From assembly GCA_023091665.1 (NCBI GenBank), contig JALJCQ010000015.1:3100001-3164000 (forward strand): 64,000 nucleotides of DNA, in the 5' to 3' direction. The first letter of the stretch is position 1; the number at the start of each line of letters is the position of its first letter. The stretch is from Pythium myriotylum. Lineage: Eukaryota > Oomycota > Peronosporomycetes > Pythiales > Pythiaceae. Below are positions 10,525 through 19,436 of this stretch, in pieces. The notes beneath the pieces were generated by a model. The model was not told where the DNA came from and did no database searches. It saw only the letters and a list, made by a program, of their open reading frames with translations. Both the position numbers and the translations under genes were made by a program.

Positions 10525-13500
10525 ATGGCAGCTGGCATGAAGCGCAAGCGTGGGACTGACAAGGGCCAGGTAGAGGGCGCAGACGAAGGGCGGCAAGACA
10601 CAATCGAGACGCCGCCTGGAATTGAAGGAGAAGCTACACGGCAAGGTACGCATCAAGAAACACCACCGCCCTCGACTTCCGCTCGACACACGGCTCAAGA
10701 TGAAGGAGATACTTCTGTCAACTCGTCAAGAAAGCTCGCTCGTGCCGGAAGCCAAGCTAAGGCCCCTGCTCGTTCGGCCTCGAAGAAGAGTGCTGGCTCA
10801 CACTGGCCGGAAGGGCAGCTCAAGACGTTACGCGTCCTGTACGAGCTGAAGGACCGCAACAAGTGGACGTGGGACCGGTTCGCTGAATTCAACAAGATCA
10901 ACGAAGTTACCGGACACCCATTGCGTGATGCTAATGCCTGCCGAGCTCGCTGCCAAAGAGATCCAGAGTTGAGGAAGAATACAGAGCCCAAGCTCACCAA
11001 GTGGACGCCTGAGCAAGAAGCGTTTCTGACTGCGGAGAAGAAGGCGAAGACCTCGAACCGAGACATATATGCGAAGTATCTTGATAAGGTTCAGGCTCAC
11101 GGGTGGGCATCTCGAGAATACAAGACGGTGATGACCAAGCTTTCCAGCATCTCAGAGCGAGATTCGAGTCGCAAGAGCAACCGTTCAAGCGACCAGGGGA
11201 CGGCCACTGACCGACAAACGCTGACTATGGCGCGCCGAGTATGGCATCCCGACGAAGACGCCGTATTGATGAAGGCTCTACACGCGCATAAGGACGAGGG
11301 CGCAGCTATATGTCACGAAGCGATACAGAGCGAGCTCCTGGCCCTAGGAGAACGAGATGGAGTACCCATTGGTGACCGCACCATTGTGGCCATCAATAAA
11401 CGACTGAACACCTTACGTGGTGGGAAACCCGAAGCGACGAAGCTGCCCAGGCGGTGGACGGACAAGGACGATCAACAGATCCGTCAAGCTATGAAGCAAG
11501 AGAAGCGGAAGCGCAGACAAGCAATTAAGGAACTCTCGGCAGCGTTGGAAGTCTCCGAGTTTGCTGTGCGTCGTCGTTGGAAAGAGCTGAAAGTTATCGA
11601 TAAGGAAGTCGGTGGTTCGACGGAAGAGAAGGAAGCCAGTCCAGGCCAAGGAATTCTCATCGAGCCGTTTGTGTGTGAGGCCAACCAAGGTGGTGCCACT
11701 CGGCCAGGGAAGACCGTTGCCCACTCGGAATACACGATGCCAAGCGCCGTATTGGCTGAGACGCTGCTGGCCCTGCGATCTGACAATGCGGAGGTCGAGA
11801 GCGTCGCCGAGAGTGGAGACGAGATCTTGTTCGAGGGCGTGAAGGAAGAGTCAGATGATCACGCACCAACGAATGTCCCAGCCAGACCTGATGAAGAAGA
11901 CGCCGACCTTGCCGTGGCACAGGCTCTTGGCGAGGTGACGGCCATCGTGGAATATTGCAGCCAGCAAGCTAGTGAAGAGTCGAAGCAGGACACGGACCAG
12001 GGGATGAGCGGCCAAGCAGAGAATCTGCCGACGACCTTAGAGCAAGGAGACGGTGTCAGAGCGACGGATGCGGGCGAGAGCCTTGAAGACAGCGCTAGGG
12101 TGACCGCAGGAACTACTAGAGAAACTCCAGCGCCTAGAGAGACTGAGACCCACGAACTGCAGGCTCCCGGAGGAAGCGTACGCGAAGGTGCCACGGACGA
12201 AACGCCTTCAATTCCAGTGTATGAAGGCGTGCCAGCAGATACAGCCGACGTTCCGATTGCTCAAGCTTCGTCCAAGGCAGACGAAGTTTCCGACCACGCA
12301 CCCGAAGTGATCAGTCTGGCTACCCCATTAGTGGGCGGTGAAGACGAAGTGAACAGTCTGGAGGGTTTGCCAGAGGCCACACAAGCTGGAGTGAACAGTC
12401 TGGCGGAGGTAGCGAAGGCAACTAACTTGGTCGACCTTTTAGTAGACCCTCCATCTGAAGTGATCAGTCTGGCCAAGGAACCAGTCGCCAGTCGAAGTGT
12501 AGTGAACAGTCTGGTCCCTTCCGTGGGGCACGCTCCCTCCAGCTTGGAAGACCATGCCGCAGAGAGCATCAAAGGCGGACCCCACGAGATCCGAGGACCT
12601 CAAGACCCACCACACGCTGCGCCGATGATAGAAGAGGACGAAGTGGTGTGGCGAAATGCACACGATGGTGCACCACAATACATCACCGTCCGAATTGCTC
12701 CAGACCAATCAAGGAAAGTTCTCTCAGCCGACACATGTGATCGTTTGAGAGCAAGTGACCTCGCACCAGACTCCAAGTTGAGGATGTTCTACAAGGACAG
12801 TGAGCAGCGCGTGCAAGATATGATTGAAGGCGGCCTAGACAAAATGCGTCTTCCCGACGGTCCGGCACCCCCTGTCGACAAGTGCTTGCTGAGGGAACTA
12901 ATGCTGGCCGGAACAATCATCTCGCGTGGCGAAGAATCGCGCGCAATATTCTTGCGGGAGATGTGGACAGACAAGTACGGAGAGTGCCGGGACAAAGACT
13001 GCTGCCTAGCGTACGATGTGAACCGCCCGCATTTCCAGTATGAAGGCGAGTGTAGACACTGGCGATATTTCAAGATGCGACGGGTCAACTTCGACTATTT
13101 CACGAGCGTGAGAGACTATCTGCTGGCGGGCGCGCTTGCGACGCATCTCGAGATGCTCTACGCCACTGAAGGCCCCGACTTGCCACCCATCAAGCGAGAT
13201 GCGCAGTGTGTCCGGTTGAGGCTCTCAGGGGGATCGATGACTAATCAGATGTCAGAAGAGTGGCCTGGCGGTGGAAGCGAAGGTGACGAACAAGGGAGCA
13301 ATGGTGCAAGATCGGTGATCCATCTCCAGCCGTTGTTGTGCTCGATGACCACATTATACCTCTCTCTGGACATGACTACGGATCAGCAAGTCTGCGAAGC
13401 GCAGCTCTCGCCATGGGATTACGGTGCGGTGGTGGCAGGCGAGAGATACTTGCACGAACGTCAGGTACTGGGTCGCGGGGTGTTGATGAGATCTGGATCC

Positions 13501-14793
13501 CGGTGGTTTATAGTCACGAACGCGAGTATCACGTCAGCCCAACCAAGCAGACTCGATTTAATGTGGGTTCCGAGGACAAGTCTATTGAACTACGTGCGAC
13601 GTTTCCTGGCGATAGACCAAGCGGCATCGCGACCTACGCCGCTCGTCACAGCGCTTGCCATGCGGGACATGCATCAGAAGGAACGCCCGCGACCTCAACA
13701 GACCCGAGCGAAGAGAGTGAGGATGTGGACGAAGTCGCTATTCCTGAGACCAAGCCAAATGAGAGTGGTCGAGGAATTTGTTACGAAGACTGGCATCATG
13801 CTAGTGCGCGGCCCGTTTGGCTGCGGCAAGACGACGACATTGACGCGCGCGATATCTGTCCACCGTGAGGCGTACCCCAAGGAAGTGATTGCAGTCGTGT
13901 CTGAAACGAACGCCGCGATTGATGAGGACCTCCGACGGCTCCGGCAGAAGAACCTAGTGCCCGAAGATGAAATATTGAGGCTCGGGAAGTGTGATGCTCA
14001 CATGCAAGAGTTTGCAGGGATCTACCTCGACGAACTCATGAAGAAAAGACGGGTGTTAATAGAACGGATATACCCTGACCGGCCCGACATGATGGCACCC
14101 GAAATGAAGAAGTACGAAGACCATTTGCTAGCTCGAGCGAAGGTCCTTGTCGCCACATTAGCGACAATGGGGAGTGCGAAATATCAGCATCTAGCGAATC
14201 ACGTGGTGATCATCGACGAAGGCGCGCAGGTTGCAGAAGCCGCGGTGATCCAAGCTCTTCGCGAAGATACGCACACGCTGCTACTAGCAGGGGACCCCAA
14301 TCAGCTGCGGGGGTACAGCTCGCTGACGACAAATTTCGCTGAGAGGTTCCCCGGCGATGAGAGACGGCACAAGCTCAATTGGTCTGTGTTCCACACGTTC
14401 GAGCATTGTTACGCGTCTTACGGCGTGAAGTTCCCGGGGCTAACGACGGAGGACATTTTTCGGTGTGGACCAGATTTGGTGACACTATTGCAACCCTTTT
14501 ACGACTACCCGCTGCGCTCCGCTATCAGCAACACTCCAGGATATCTAGTTGGGATGCTGCTACCGCCTTTGCAGGATGACGCAAGTTGGTCTAGGGATGG
14601 AATCGAGAACGGACCGCCCCTGCCTCGAGGACCGTCTGCAATATGGCTCGACTCGGGCAACGAAGGTTTTCACCCTGACGGGCGACGGAAATCTGCGAGC
14701 GAGGAGAAGTTTAGGCGCCCAAGTCAAGATTCCGTATTCCAGACTCGGCGGTACAAGTTATCATATTTCTCTTTATTTAGAAACCTCACATAA
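10525..14793 (+). CDS. Myb/SANT-repeat protein fused to an UPF1-like SF1 helicase (C-terminally truncated)
   Basis: A 1422-codon frame from an ATG at 10525, 12 bp after the last upstream box. Residues about 90-360 contain four tryptophan-led helical modules of Myb/SANT type (HWPEGQLKTLRVLYEL, KWTPEQEAFLTAEKK, VWHPDEDAVLMKALHAH, RRWTDKDDQQIRQAM), expected to bind DNA. An acidic linker (about 380-720) follows; residues 594-663 are encoded by five 16-bp boxes reading EV(I/N)SL. A cysteine/histidine cluster lies near residue 820 (ECRDKDCC to CRHW). The helicase core has Walker A GPFGCGKTTT (about 1097), Walker B VIIDEGAQ (about 1228), motif III LLLAGDPNQL (about 1255) and a degenerate motif IV. 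Motifs V-VI are absent, so the 3' end is lost or shifted after about 14650. UPF1-type enzymes translocate on RNA or DNA; the substrate here is unknown. A captured host gene or a retroelement accessory gene are both possible. Confidence 0.75.
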   Translation: MAAGMKRKRGTDKGQVEGADEGRQDTIETPPGIEGEATRQGTHQETPPPSTSARHTAQDEGDTSVNSSRKLARAGSQAKAPARSASKKSAGSHWPEGQLKTLRVLYELKDRNKWTWDRFAEFNKINEVTGHPLRDANACRARCQRDPELRKNTEPKLTKWTPEQEAFLTAEKKAKTSNRDIYAKYLDKVQAHGWASREYKTVMTKLSSISERDSSRKSNRSSDQGTATDRQTLTMARRVWHPDEDAVLMKALHAHKDEGAAICHEAIQSELLALGERDGVPIGDRTIVAINKRLNTLRGGKPEATKLPRRWTDKDDQQIRQAMKQEKRKRRQAIKELSAALEVSEFAVRRRWKELKVIDKEVGGSTEEKEASPGQGILIEPFVCEANQGGATRPGKTVAHSEYTMPSAVLAETLLALRSDNAEVESVAESGDEILFEGVKEESDDHAPTNVPARPDEEDADLAVAQALGEVTAIVEYCSQQASEESKQDTDQGMSGQAENLPTTLEQGDGVRATDAGESLEDSARVTAGTTRETPAPRETETHELQAPGGSVREGATDETPSIPVYEGVPADTADVPIAQASSKADEVSDHAPEVISLATPLVGGEDEVNSLEGLPEATQAGVNSLAEVAKATNLVDLLVDPPSEVISLAKEPVASRSVVNSLVPSVGHAPSSLEDHAAESIKGGPHEIRGPQDPPHAAPMIEEDEVVWRNAHDGAPQYITVRIAPDQSRKVLSADTCDRLRASDLAPDSKLRMFYKDSEQRVQDMIEGGLDKMRLPDGPAPPVDKCLLRELMLAGTIISRGEESRAIFLREMWTDKYGECRDKDCCLAYDVNRPHFQYEGECRHWRYFKMRRVNFDYFTSVRDYLLAGALATHLEMLYATEGPDLPPIKRDAQCVRLRLSGGSMTNQMSEEWPGGGSEGDEQGSNGARSVIHLQPLLCSMTTLYLSLDMTTDQQVCEAQLSPWDYGAVVAGERYLHERQVLGRGVLMRSGSRWFIVTNASITSAQPSRLDLMWVPRTSLLNYVRRFLAIDQAASRPTPLVTALAMRDMHQKERPRPQQTRAKRVRMWTKSLFLRPSQMRVVEEFVTKTGIMLVRGPFGCGKTTTLTRAISVHREAYPKEVIAVVSETNAAIDEDLRRLRQKNLVPEDEILRLGKCDAHMQEFAGIYLDELMKKRRVLIERIYPDRPDMMAPEMKKYEDHLLARAKVLVATLATMGSAKYQHLANHVVIIDEGAQVAEAAVIQALREDTHTLLLAGDPNQLRGYSSLTTNFAERFPGDERRHKLNWSVFHTFEHCYASYGVKFPGLTTEDIFRCGPDLVTLLQPFYDYPLRSAISNTPGYLVGMLLPPLQDDASWSRDGIENGPPLPRGPSAIWLDSGNEGFHPDGRRKSASEEKFRRPSQDSVFQTRRYKLSYFSLFRNLT
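12304..12514 (+). repeat. Box cluster 6 (inside the helicase ORF)
   Basis: Boxes at 12304, 12346 and 12388 (two steps of exactly 42 bp) and at 12457 and 12499 (42 bp). All are in the same frame and encode EVISLA, EVNSLE, GVNSLA, EVISLA and VVNSLV. The 26-bp spacers are unrelated to each other. Confidence 0.9.
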
Positions 14794-15183
14794 AAAACAG
14801 TAGGAGTAGGAACCTTATATTTGACAGATTTCAGTAGGTAGGAACGGGTGCTTGCCACCCAATAACCCACGGAAAAGGGGGCGATTCTCCGCCGCTAATT
14901 CCGTGGGAGTCAGTCCACAATTTTTCCTCCTTCTCGCAGAAGCCCCCTGATTCTTCCCTTAACAGTAGCCCGTCAGTAACTCGAGGAAGTCACCAAAAGT
15001 TTCGAAGTGATCAGTCTGGTCGACCGGCCGCCTGTTTTGGGTACCGTCGCGATCCGAAGTGATCAGTCTGGCCGAGGGCCTGGTGGTTTTGCCTGTGCTT
15101 CCTGCCAAGTCCCCGTAGGAGTTCTCCAAGAGCTCCATCGTCTCCAAGCCGTTCCTTCTCGCTGCCTCTAGACTTGTGAGGGT
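14794..15183 (+). other. Non-coding stretch between helicase ORF and minus-strand gag-like ORF
   Basis: AT-richer sequence after the helicase stop, an imperfect inverted repeat at about 14868-14909 (CCACGGA ... TCCGTGG), then box cluster 7. No gene is visible. It could belong to either neighbour. Confidence 0.5.
15004..15071 (+). repeat. Box cluster 7 (downstream of the helicase ORF, 52-bp pair)
   Basis: Two GAAGTGATCAGTCTGG boxes at 15004 and 15056, 52 bp apart, each preceded by C. This is the same spacing and the same base choice as cluster 4. Confidence 0.9.
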
Positions 15184-16146
15184 CTAGTTGTAGTGTCGTG
15201 TCAGAGTTCCGGGTCTCCGCTTCAAAGAAGTTGTGATATCCGGGTCTGAAGCGAGTATTCGAAGCACGCAAGATCCACCCCTTTCCTGAGAATATTGTTG
15301 CCGTCGGTGACTCAAGAGCGAGCCTACGTACGCCAGGTGCCCGTTTTTGATTCTGCCACACGACAGACGCGCGACGTACGGATCGTCTTCGAGCCAACCG
15401 CAGTCGAAGCGATCGTACGTCCGCAAGGGATCGTGCGCACCACTCCATCGGCTGATGTCGTAAGCCGATGGAAGCCAGGGTGTGACTTCTGGCACCGAGG
15501 ATCTCAAGGCTCGATCCTCGGACTCTTGAGTCGCGTTGGTGATGATCACCTCACGATCACGTCGATCGTGAGGGCTGGGATCTTCAGCGATTTCCCCATC
15601 CTCCTTCATCTGTTCGTCCGCCTCGCTGTACGGCGCCGAGTAGCTGTTCGCCGACCGCTCGGACGACGAGCAGTCGAACAATGGCGATTTTTCGAAAGGA
15701 CCGCGCGCGGCACAGTCCTCCGACTTGGCTTCTTCTTCGCCGTCGCTCTCGTCGTAGTCGACGGGCTCCGACAGCGTCGGCGATCGCTCTGCAGGCGCGG
15801 CTTTGCGCGCTGCGACGATCAACGTCGCAGCGCTCGCCGGCGCCTTTATCTCTTCGTCGCTGTCGGCCTCGGCGTCGCAGCGCATCTCGGCGTCGGCCGA
15901 CGGGTCTTCAGTCGTCTTGGACGACGGTGGATCACCACCGTCGTTGTTCGCGGTGTCTTCAAGTGGCTCGGTCGAGGTGGCACCCTCGCCGGCCGTCAAG
16001 TTGTATTCGACCGCTGCGCTGGTGCGCGCAGCGGCATCCTCGCTCGCCTGAGCCGCGCTCATGGCGCGCACTGCCATTGCAGCGCGGCTGTCGGCGGCGC
16101 TGATGGTCTTCTTGCTCGGGTCCATTCTCCGAAAGGACCGCGACAT
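15184..16146 (-). CDS. Gag-like ORF of a minus-strand LTR element
   Basis: A 320-codon frame starts at the ATG at 16144-16146. The N-terminal two thirds are acidic and alanine/serine/glutamate-rich (for example SEPVDYDESDGEEE). The C-terminal third is better ordered, with YDRFDCGWLEDDPYVARL followed by a basic helix (LLSHRRQQYSQERGG). The resemblance to gag-proximal proteins of oomycete gypsy elements is from general familiarity only; no zinc knuckle is present. The stop at 15184 lies close to the end of the box-bearing unit, so the frame is probably truncated by the junction. An LTR-like repeat lies 120 bp upstream. Confidence 0.45.
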   Translation of the reverse strand: MSRSFRRMDPSKKTISAADSRAAMAVRAMSAAQASEDAAARTSAAVEYNLTAGEGATSTEPLEDTANNDGGDPPSSKTTEDPSADAEMRCDAEADSDEEIKAPASAATLIVAARKAAPAERSPTLSEPVDYDESDGEEEAKSEDCAARGPFEKSPLFDCSSSERSANSYSAPYSEADEQMKEDGEIAEDPSPHDRRDREVIITNATQESEDRALRSSVPEVTPWLPSAYDISRWSGAHDPLRTYDRFDCGWLEDDPYVARLSCGRIKNGHLAYVGSLLSHRRQQYSQERGGSCVLRILASDPDITTSLKRRPGTLTRHYN

Positions 16147-16267
16147 TGAAGGCGTTGATCGTCACCGATCAACTCCGCGGCTCGCGACTCGCCGTTGGAC
16201 CAATTGACCAACAAGTGCTCCCAGTCGCAAGTCGTTCAATGCGACTTTCGTCTTGAGGGGAGGGTGA

Positions 16268-16597
16268 TGTAACGGGGTGTGCCCGTTACATGGGTCTGTC
16301 AATGGTGTCCGATAGGAGCATCGTGAACCCATCTGGTTGCGATGTCTCCTGATTGGATAATATCCTACGATATTATCCCGATTTCCCACCAATCACGCTA
16401 GGGTCTTGTGATTGAGTGGATGGCAGAAATCCGAGGGCGTATCTGCGAGGTTTTATATACAAAGAGTAAGTTTTTCTAGGTTTCCTAATTCATAAATTCA
16501 GTTTCCCATTTGCCTGATTCAGCACAAGTCTCTGTGTTGCGCGCTTCCTACACTGCTCCACAGTGTACGTGACGTAACGAGGTCAGCCTCGTTACAC
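16268..16597 (-). repeat. LTR-like repeat with GTAACG hairpins at both ends
   Basis: The block begins TGTAACGGGG and ends CTCGTTACA, and each end folds into a small hairpin (GTAACGGG/CCCGTTAC and GTAACGAGG/CCTCGTTAC). The solo LTR at 44618-44928 has the same kind of terminus. A TTTTATATAC word near 16451 could be TATA-like. No 5-bp target duplication is visible and no primer site directly follows, so the boundaries are uncertain. The stretch 16598-16804 beyond it shows nothing I recognise. Confidence 0.4.
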
Positions 16598-16804
16598 TGT
16601 CCTACTTTTCTGTGCAGTGCACCAGGTTTCTGTATAATCACCCACTTGCTCTGTCTCTTCTTTTGGTAAGGTTCGATGCGCACCTTGAAAAGGGTCCTTA
16701 AAACCGGTGGGTTTGCTGAAGAACAACCCACGGTTACTCGTGGTTACACGCCGGTTGATTATAAAGGGGCTTCGCCCAATCATACTATGACGTTTACAGA
16801 TATA

Positions 16805-17226
16805 CAGTTTGTTCGCGCTCTAAGCCGGTGTCAACTCTCTATGAACCTGTTATAATCCATATTTCTTTCCCGCAGGGAGATGATATGGAGATGGGTGGAT
16901 GTACTGACGCACGTTCCAATTGGATGAGACCAACAGACTTGTGCAGTCCGGAGCCAGCTCTTCGAAGAAGAGGACTTTAGAAAAAGGGATATTTCACAGT
17001 CAATATGCGTCGGGAGCATGATCGCGCAGAAATTTGTGGAGTCAGTATGGCCAAACCCGTGCAGATCCTGTCATATTTCGTGTGGAGAAGATACCGGCTT
17101 CGTATGAATCAGAAGCCTAAAGAACTCCTAAAGCATTATCTGTACTTTTCTTGCAAATACTCTGAAATTCTATTTGACCCGTTGCTTCGATAAATCAGGG
17201 GTCCGGCTTAGAGCGCGAACAAACTG
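16805..17226. mobile_element. Mariner-type MITE (422 bp) with TA target duplication
   Basis: The ends are perfect 24-bp inverted repeats beginning CAGTTTGTTCGCGC and the element is flanked by TA on both sides, the signature of Tc1/mariner insertion. The interior has no transposase-length ORF. It is non-autonomous; the source element is not in the window. Confidence 0.85.
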
Positions 17227-17389
17227 TATTTCATGTCTTGGAACGCTTTTCGTATCATGGAGAAACTGTGGTTCTCAATAGACCGACAGAGGCAGGAAAC
17301 ACAAGAACGCGGGAGGGATGTCTCTTTTATGCAACGTACAGTTCTCTTGTTTCAAGGGGCGCCCCGGGGTGACCCTTGGAAAATCTGGG

Positions 17390-17520
17390 GGGTGTCGAAG
17401 CGTCGCTAGTGCGGTCGACCGCGAATCGGAGAGTGTGCGTGTACATCATATATCTGGCTGCATCCATACAGCTCACCGTGTGGTGTCCCACTTATCATGC
17501 TGTCCCGCACTCGATGCTGG
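17390..17520 (-). repeat. Dispersed repeat R (probable DIRS-like terminal region), minus orientation
   Basis: Read on the minus strand this block matches 44167-44246 joined to 48563 onward (shared words include GATAAGTGGGACACCAC, GGATGCAGCCAGATATAT and CTCTCCGATTCGCGG), with scattered substitutions. The other copy lies just upstream of a DIRS-like gag region. The palindrome arm begins at its edge. The stretch 17229-17389 shows nothing I can name. Confidence 0.6.
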
Positions 17521-17899
17521 AGGTTCCTCTCGGTCAAACTCAATAGACTTCACTCGAATTATTGTCATCACTCGCAATAACGAAGACGAAAATGGTGCTG
17601 GACACGATTTATACAGGTAAACTACGTTTTGGGCTCAAGACGCAAGAAGACGATGATATCGATCTATGTGGACGCGGGGAGGACGCAGCAGTTTGCTTTG
17701 GAAGATAATAGAGAAGCTGGTGTGCGTAAAGTCTGTGCAAACCGAACTATGATTCCATTGAATCATGCTAACGCTCTAGTGGAACTCAGGAGGCACAGTG
17801 AGATATTTGATTTTATACGGACACAAGCAGGATCCAGCAGCCTCAACGCTTCACGGAGTGCTGGCCCTGGATAATAGTAGTCGCGACCTCGGTCGCAAC

Positions 17900-19039
17900 T
17901 TAGACGGCAGTCGCGAGGCCAACGCGCGGACCCGTGGCCGACGTGCCGTAGTCGAACACGACGTAGTACTTGCGCATGAACACATCACCCAAGATCCAGA
18001 AGTTCACACCCGAGTTCGCGAACGCGAGGTAGCACGAGCCGTCACCACCGTCGAGTGTGTAGTCCGACTTCTGGATCGTGTACGACTTGCCGCCAAGCGT
18101 GAACGAGATGGCCGGACCCGTGCCCGAGCAGCTGATCTTGTACAGACCGTACGAGCTGACGTAGGTGCCGCCGACGGCACGGCCGATCGCCGAGAGCTGC
18201 GACTGAGGAGCCAGAATGAGCGAGGTGCCCGAGTCCACGATGGCCTGAACCGTCGTCGACACGACGCTCGACGTGCCGACCTTGACGCCGCCAAGGGCGA
18301 CCTGCCAGTAACCACGCTCGGTGACAGGGATGTAGCTCACGGCACCCGTGAAGCGAGCCGTGTTCACACCGCCAAACGTGATCTCACCGACGTCGCCCGA
18401 GCCGAGGTAGAACGAGAACTGCGGCTTGTCCAGTGTGCCAGCATTGACGAGCTTCTCAAGCGGGCCGGGGATACCGTTCTCGGCGATCGTGTCGAAGCCC
18501 AAACCGAAGATACCGTCAAACTGGCCATCCGAGTAGGTGGTACCGAGGCCGCTGGTATCTGTCACCTCCGCAAACTTCTGGTTAGCGACCGTGATACCGC
18601 CGAAGCTGATCTTGTCCTGCGAGATGAAGCCCGAGACAGGACCACTGCCGTACTGGATCGCAAACCCCGAACCGTCCTTGACGTACGTGGACGACTGCGA
18701 GCTCTTGTAGTAGGCGTGCGAGCCGATCGGCTTGTTCGGGACCCAGATGTTGCTCGAGCCCGTGTCGAAGACAACCTGGAAGTTCTGCGCCGGCGTACCG
18801 ATTGACAGCGTACCGTAGAACTCGGCATCCTGGTAGTCCTGGATCACAACCTTGCCGCTAATGAGCGGGTTGATGTTCGACGCGGTGCTGTTGGCGCGCT
18901 GGGCAGCAACCGCCTTGATACCGTCGATATAGCTCTTCTTGGCGATCTTCTGCACCGGCACACTGACGGTGCCAGCCTCAGACGACTGGACGAAGAGCGC
19001 GGTGGCGATGACGGCGAGGTAGGCGAGCGGACGGAACAT
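17900..19039 (-). CDS. Secreted pepsin-like aspartic protease (A1 family), left copy
   Basis: A 379-codon intronless gene; the start is the ATG at 19037-19039, chosen because it begins a signal peptide (residues 1-22, hydrophobic core LAYLAVIATALFV). The frame is open 86 codons further upstream, but that part is leader-like. After a short propeptide (about 23-70), the bilobed fold shows catalytic Asp92 in FDTGSS, flap Tyr130 in QYGSGP, catalytic Asp269 in VDSGTS, a probable disulfide Cys304-Cys336, and the conserved FWILGDVFMRKYYVVFD near the end. Length fits the family. It should act outside the cell or in the secretory/vacuolar system as an acid endopeptidase. It is transcribed away from the palindrome centre and is identical to the right copy. 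G/C-ending codons are strongly preferred, unlike the surrounding elements, supporting a host gene. Confidence 0.93.
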   Translation of the reverse strand: MFRPLAYLAVIATALFVQSSEAGTVSVPVQKIAKKSYIDGIKAVAAQRANSTASNINPLISGKVVIQDYQDAEFYGTLSIGTPAQNFQVVFDTGSSNIWVPNKPIGSHAYYKSSQSSTYVKDGSGFAIQYGSGPVSGFISQDKISFGGITVANQKFAEVTDTSGLGTTYSDGQFDGIFGLGFDTIAENGIPGPLEKLVNAGTLDKPQFSFYLGSGDVGEITFGGVNTARFTGAVSYIPVTERGYWQVALGGVKVGTSSVVSTTVQAIVDSGTSLILAPQSQLSAIGRAVGGTYVSSYGLYKISCSGTGPAISFTLGGKSYTIQKSDYTLDGGDGSCYLAFANSGVNFWILGDVFMRKYYVVFDYGTSATGPRVGLATAV

Positions 19040-19436
19040 CTTGAGCTTGAGCGTGGAGCTGGGAGATTTGCTTGGACTGGGAGACTGGAACTCGACAGGT
19101 GTCGCTCGCTGGAGGCAAATTGCAAAGTGAGCTGCTTGACAAGCGTTTTGCCGGTTTCTCGACCTGCCTTCTCCATGAGCCAGGACCGGACGGACCTGGC
19201 TCAAGATGTCGCGAATGCACGGAACAGGCCGCCATCGATAGTATGGAGATCGGTCGATCCCACTCGAGGCTTCTTCTGCTCGGCTCTCCCTCAACAACGA
19301 GAACGTTATCGAGTGGATTACATCCGGTGGGTCCGCCGCTTACCTTGCAGCGCCTGCAGCTTGCACGTCCAAGAACCTGATAACGTCCCGTCTATCTACT
19401 CAGTCAACGCAGCGAGCCGGGTCACTGAAGTCTGCC

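Noticed and set aside
3957..12514. CRISPR-like architecture (short repeats with unrelated 26-bp spacers)
   Set aside because: The setting is eukaryotic, clusters have only two or three boxes, there are no cas genes or leader, and many boxes are in coding sequence. Protein binding sites are a better model.
14549..14803. Alternative-frame continuation of the helicase
   Set aside because: It contains no helicase motif V or VI, so it does not rescue the missing C-terminus.
17798..18805. 335-codon ORF opposite the aspartic protease gene (and its mirror at 21815-22822)
   Set aside because: It is arginine/aspartate/valine-rich and is explained by the strong G/C third-position bias of the protease gene read in antisense.
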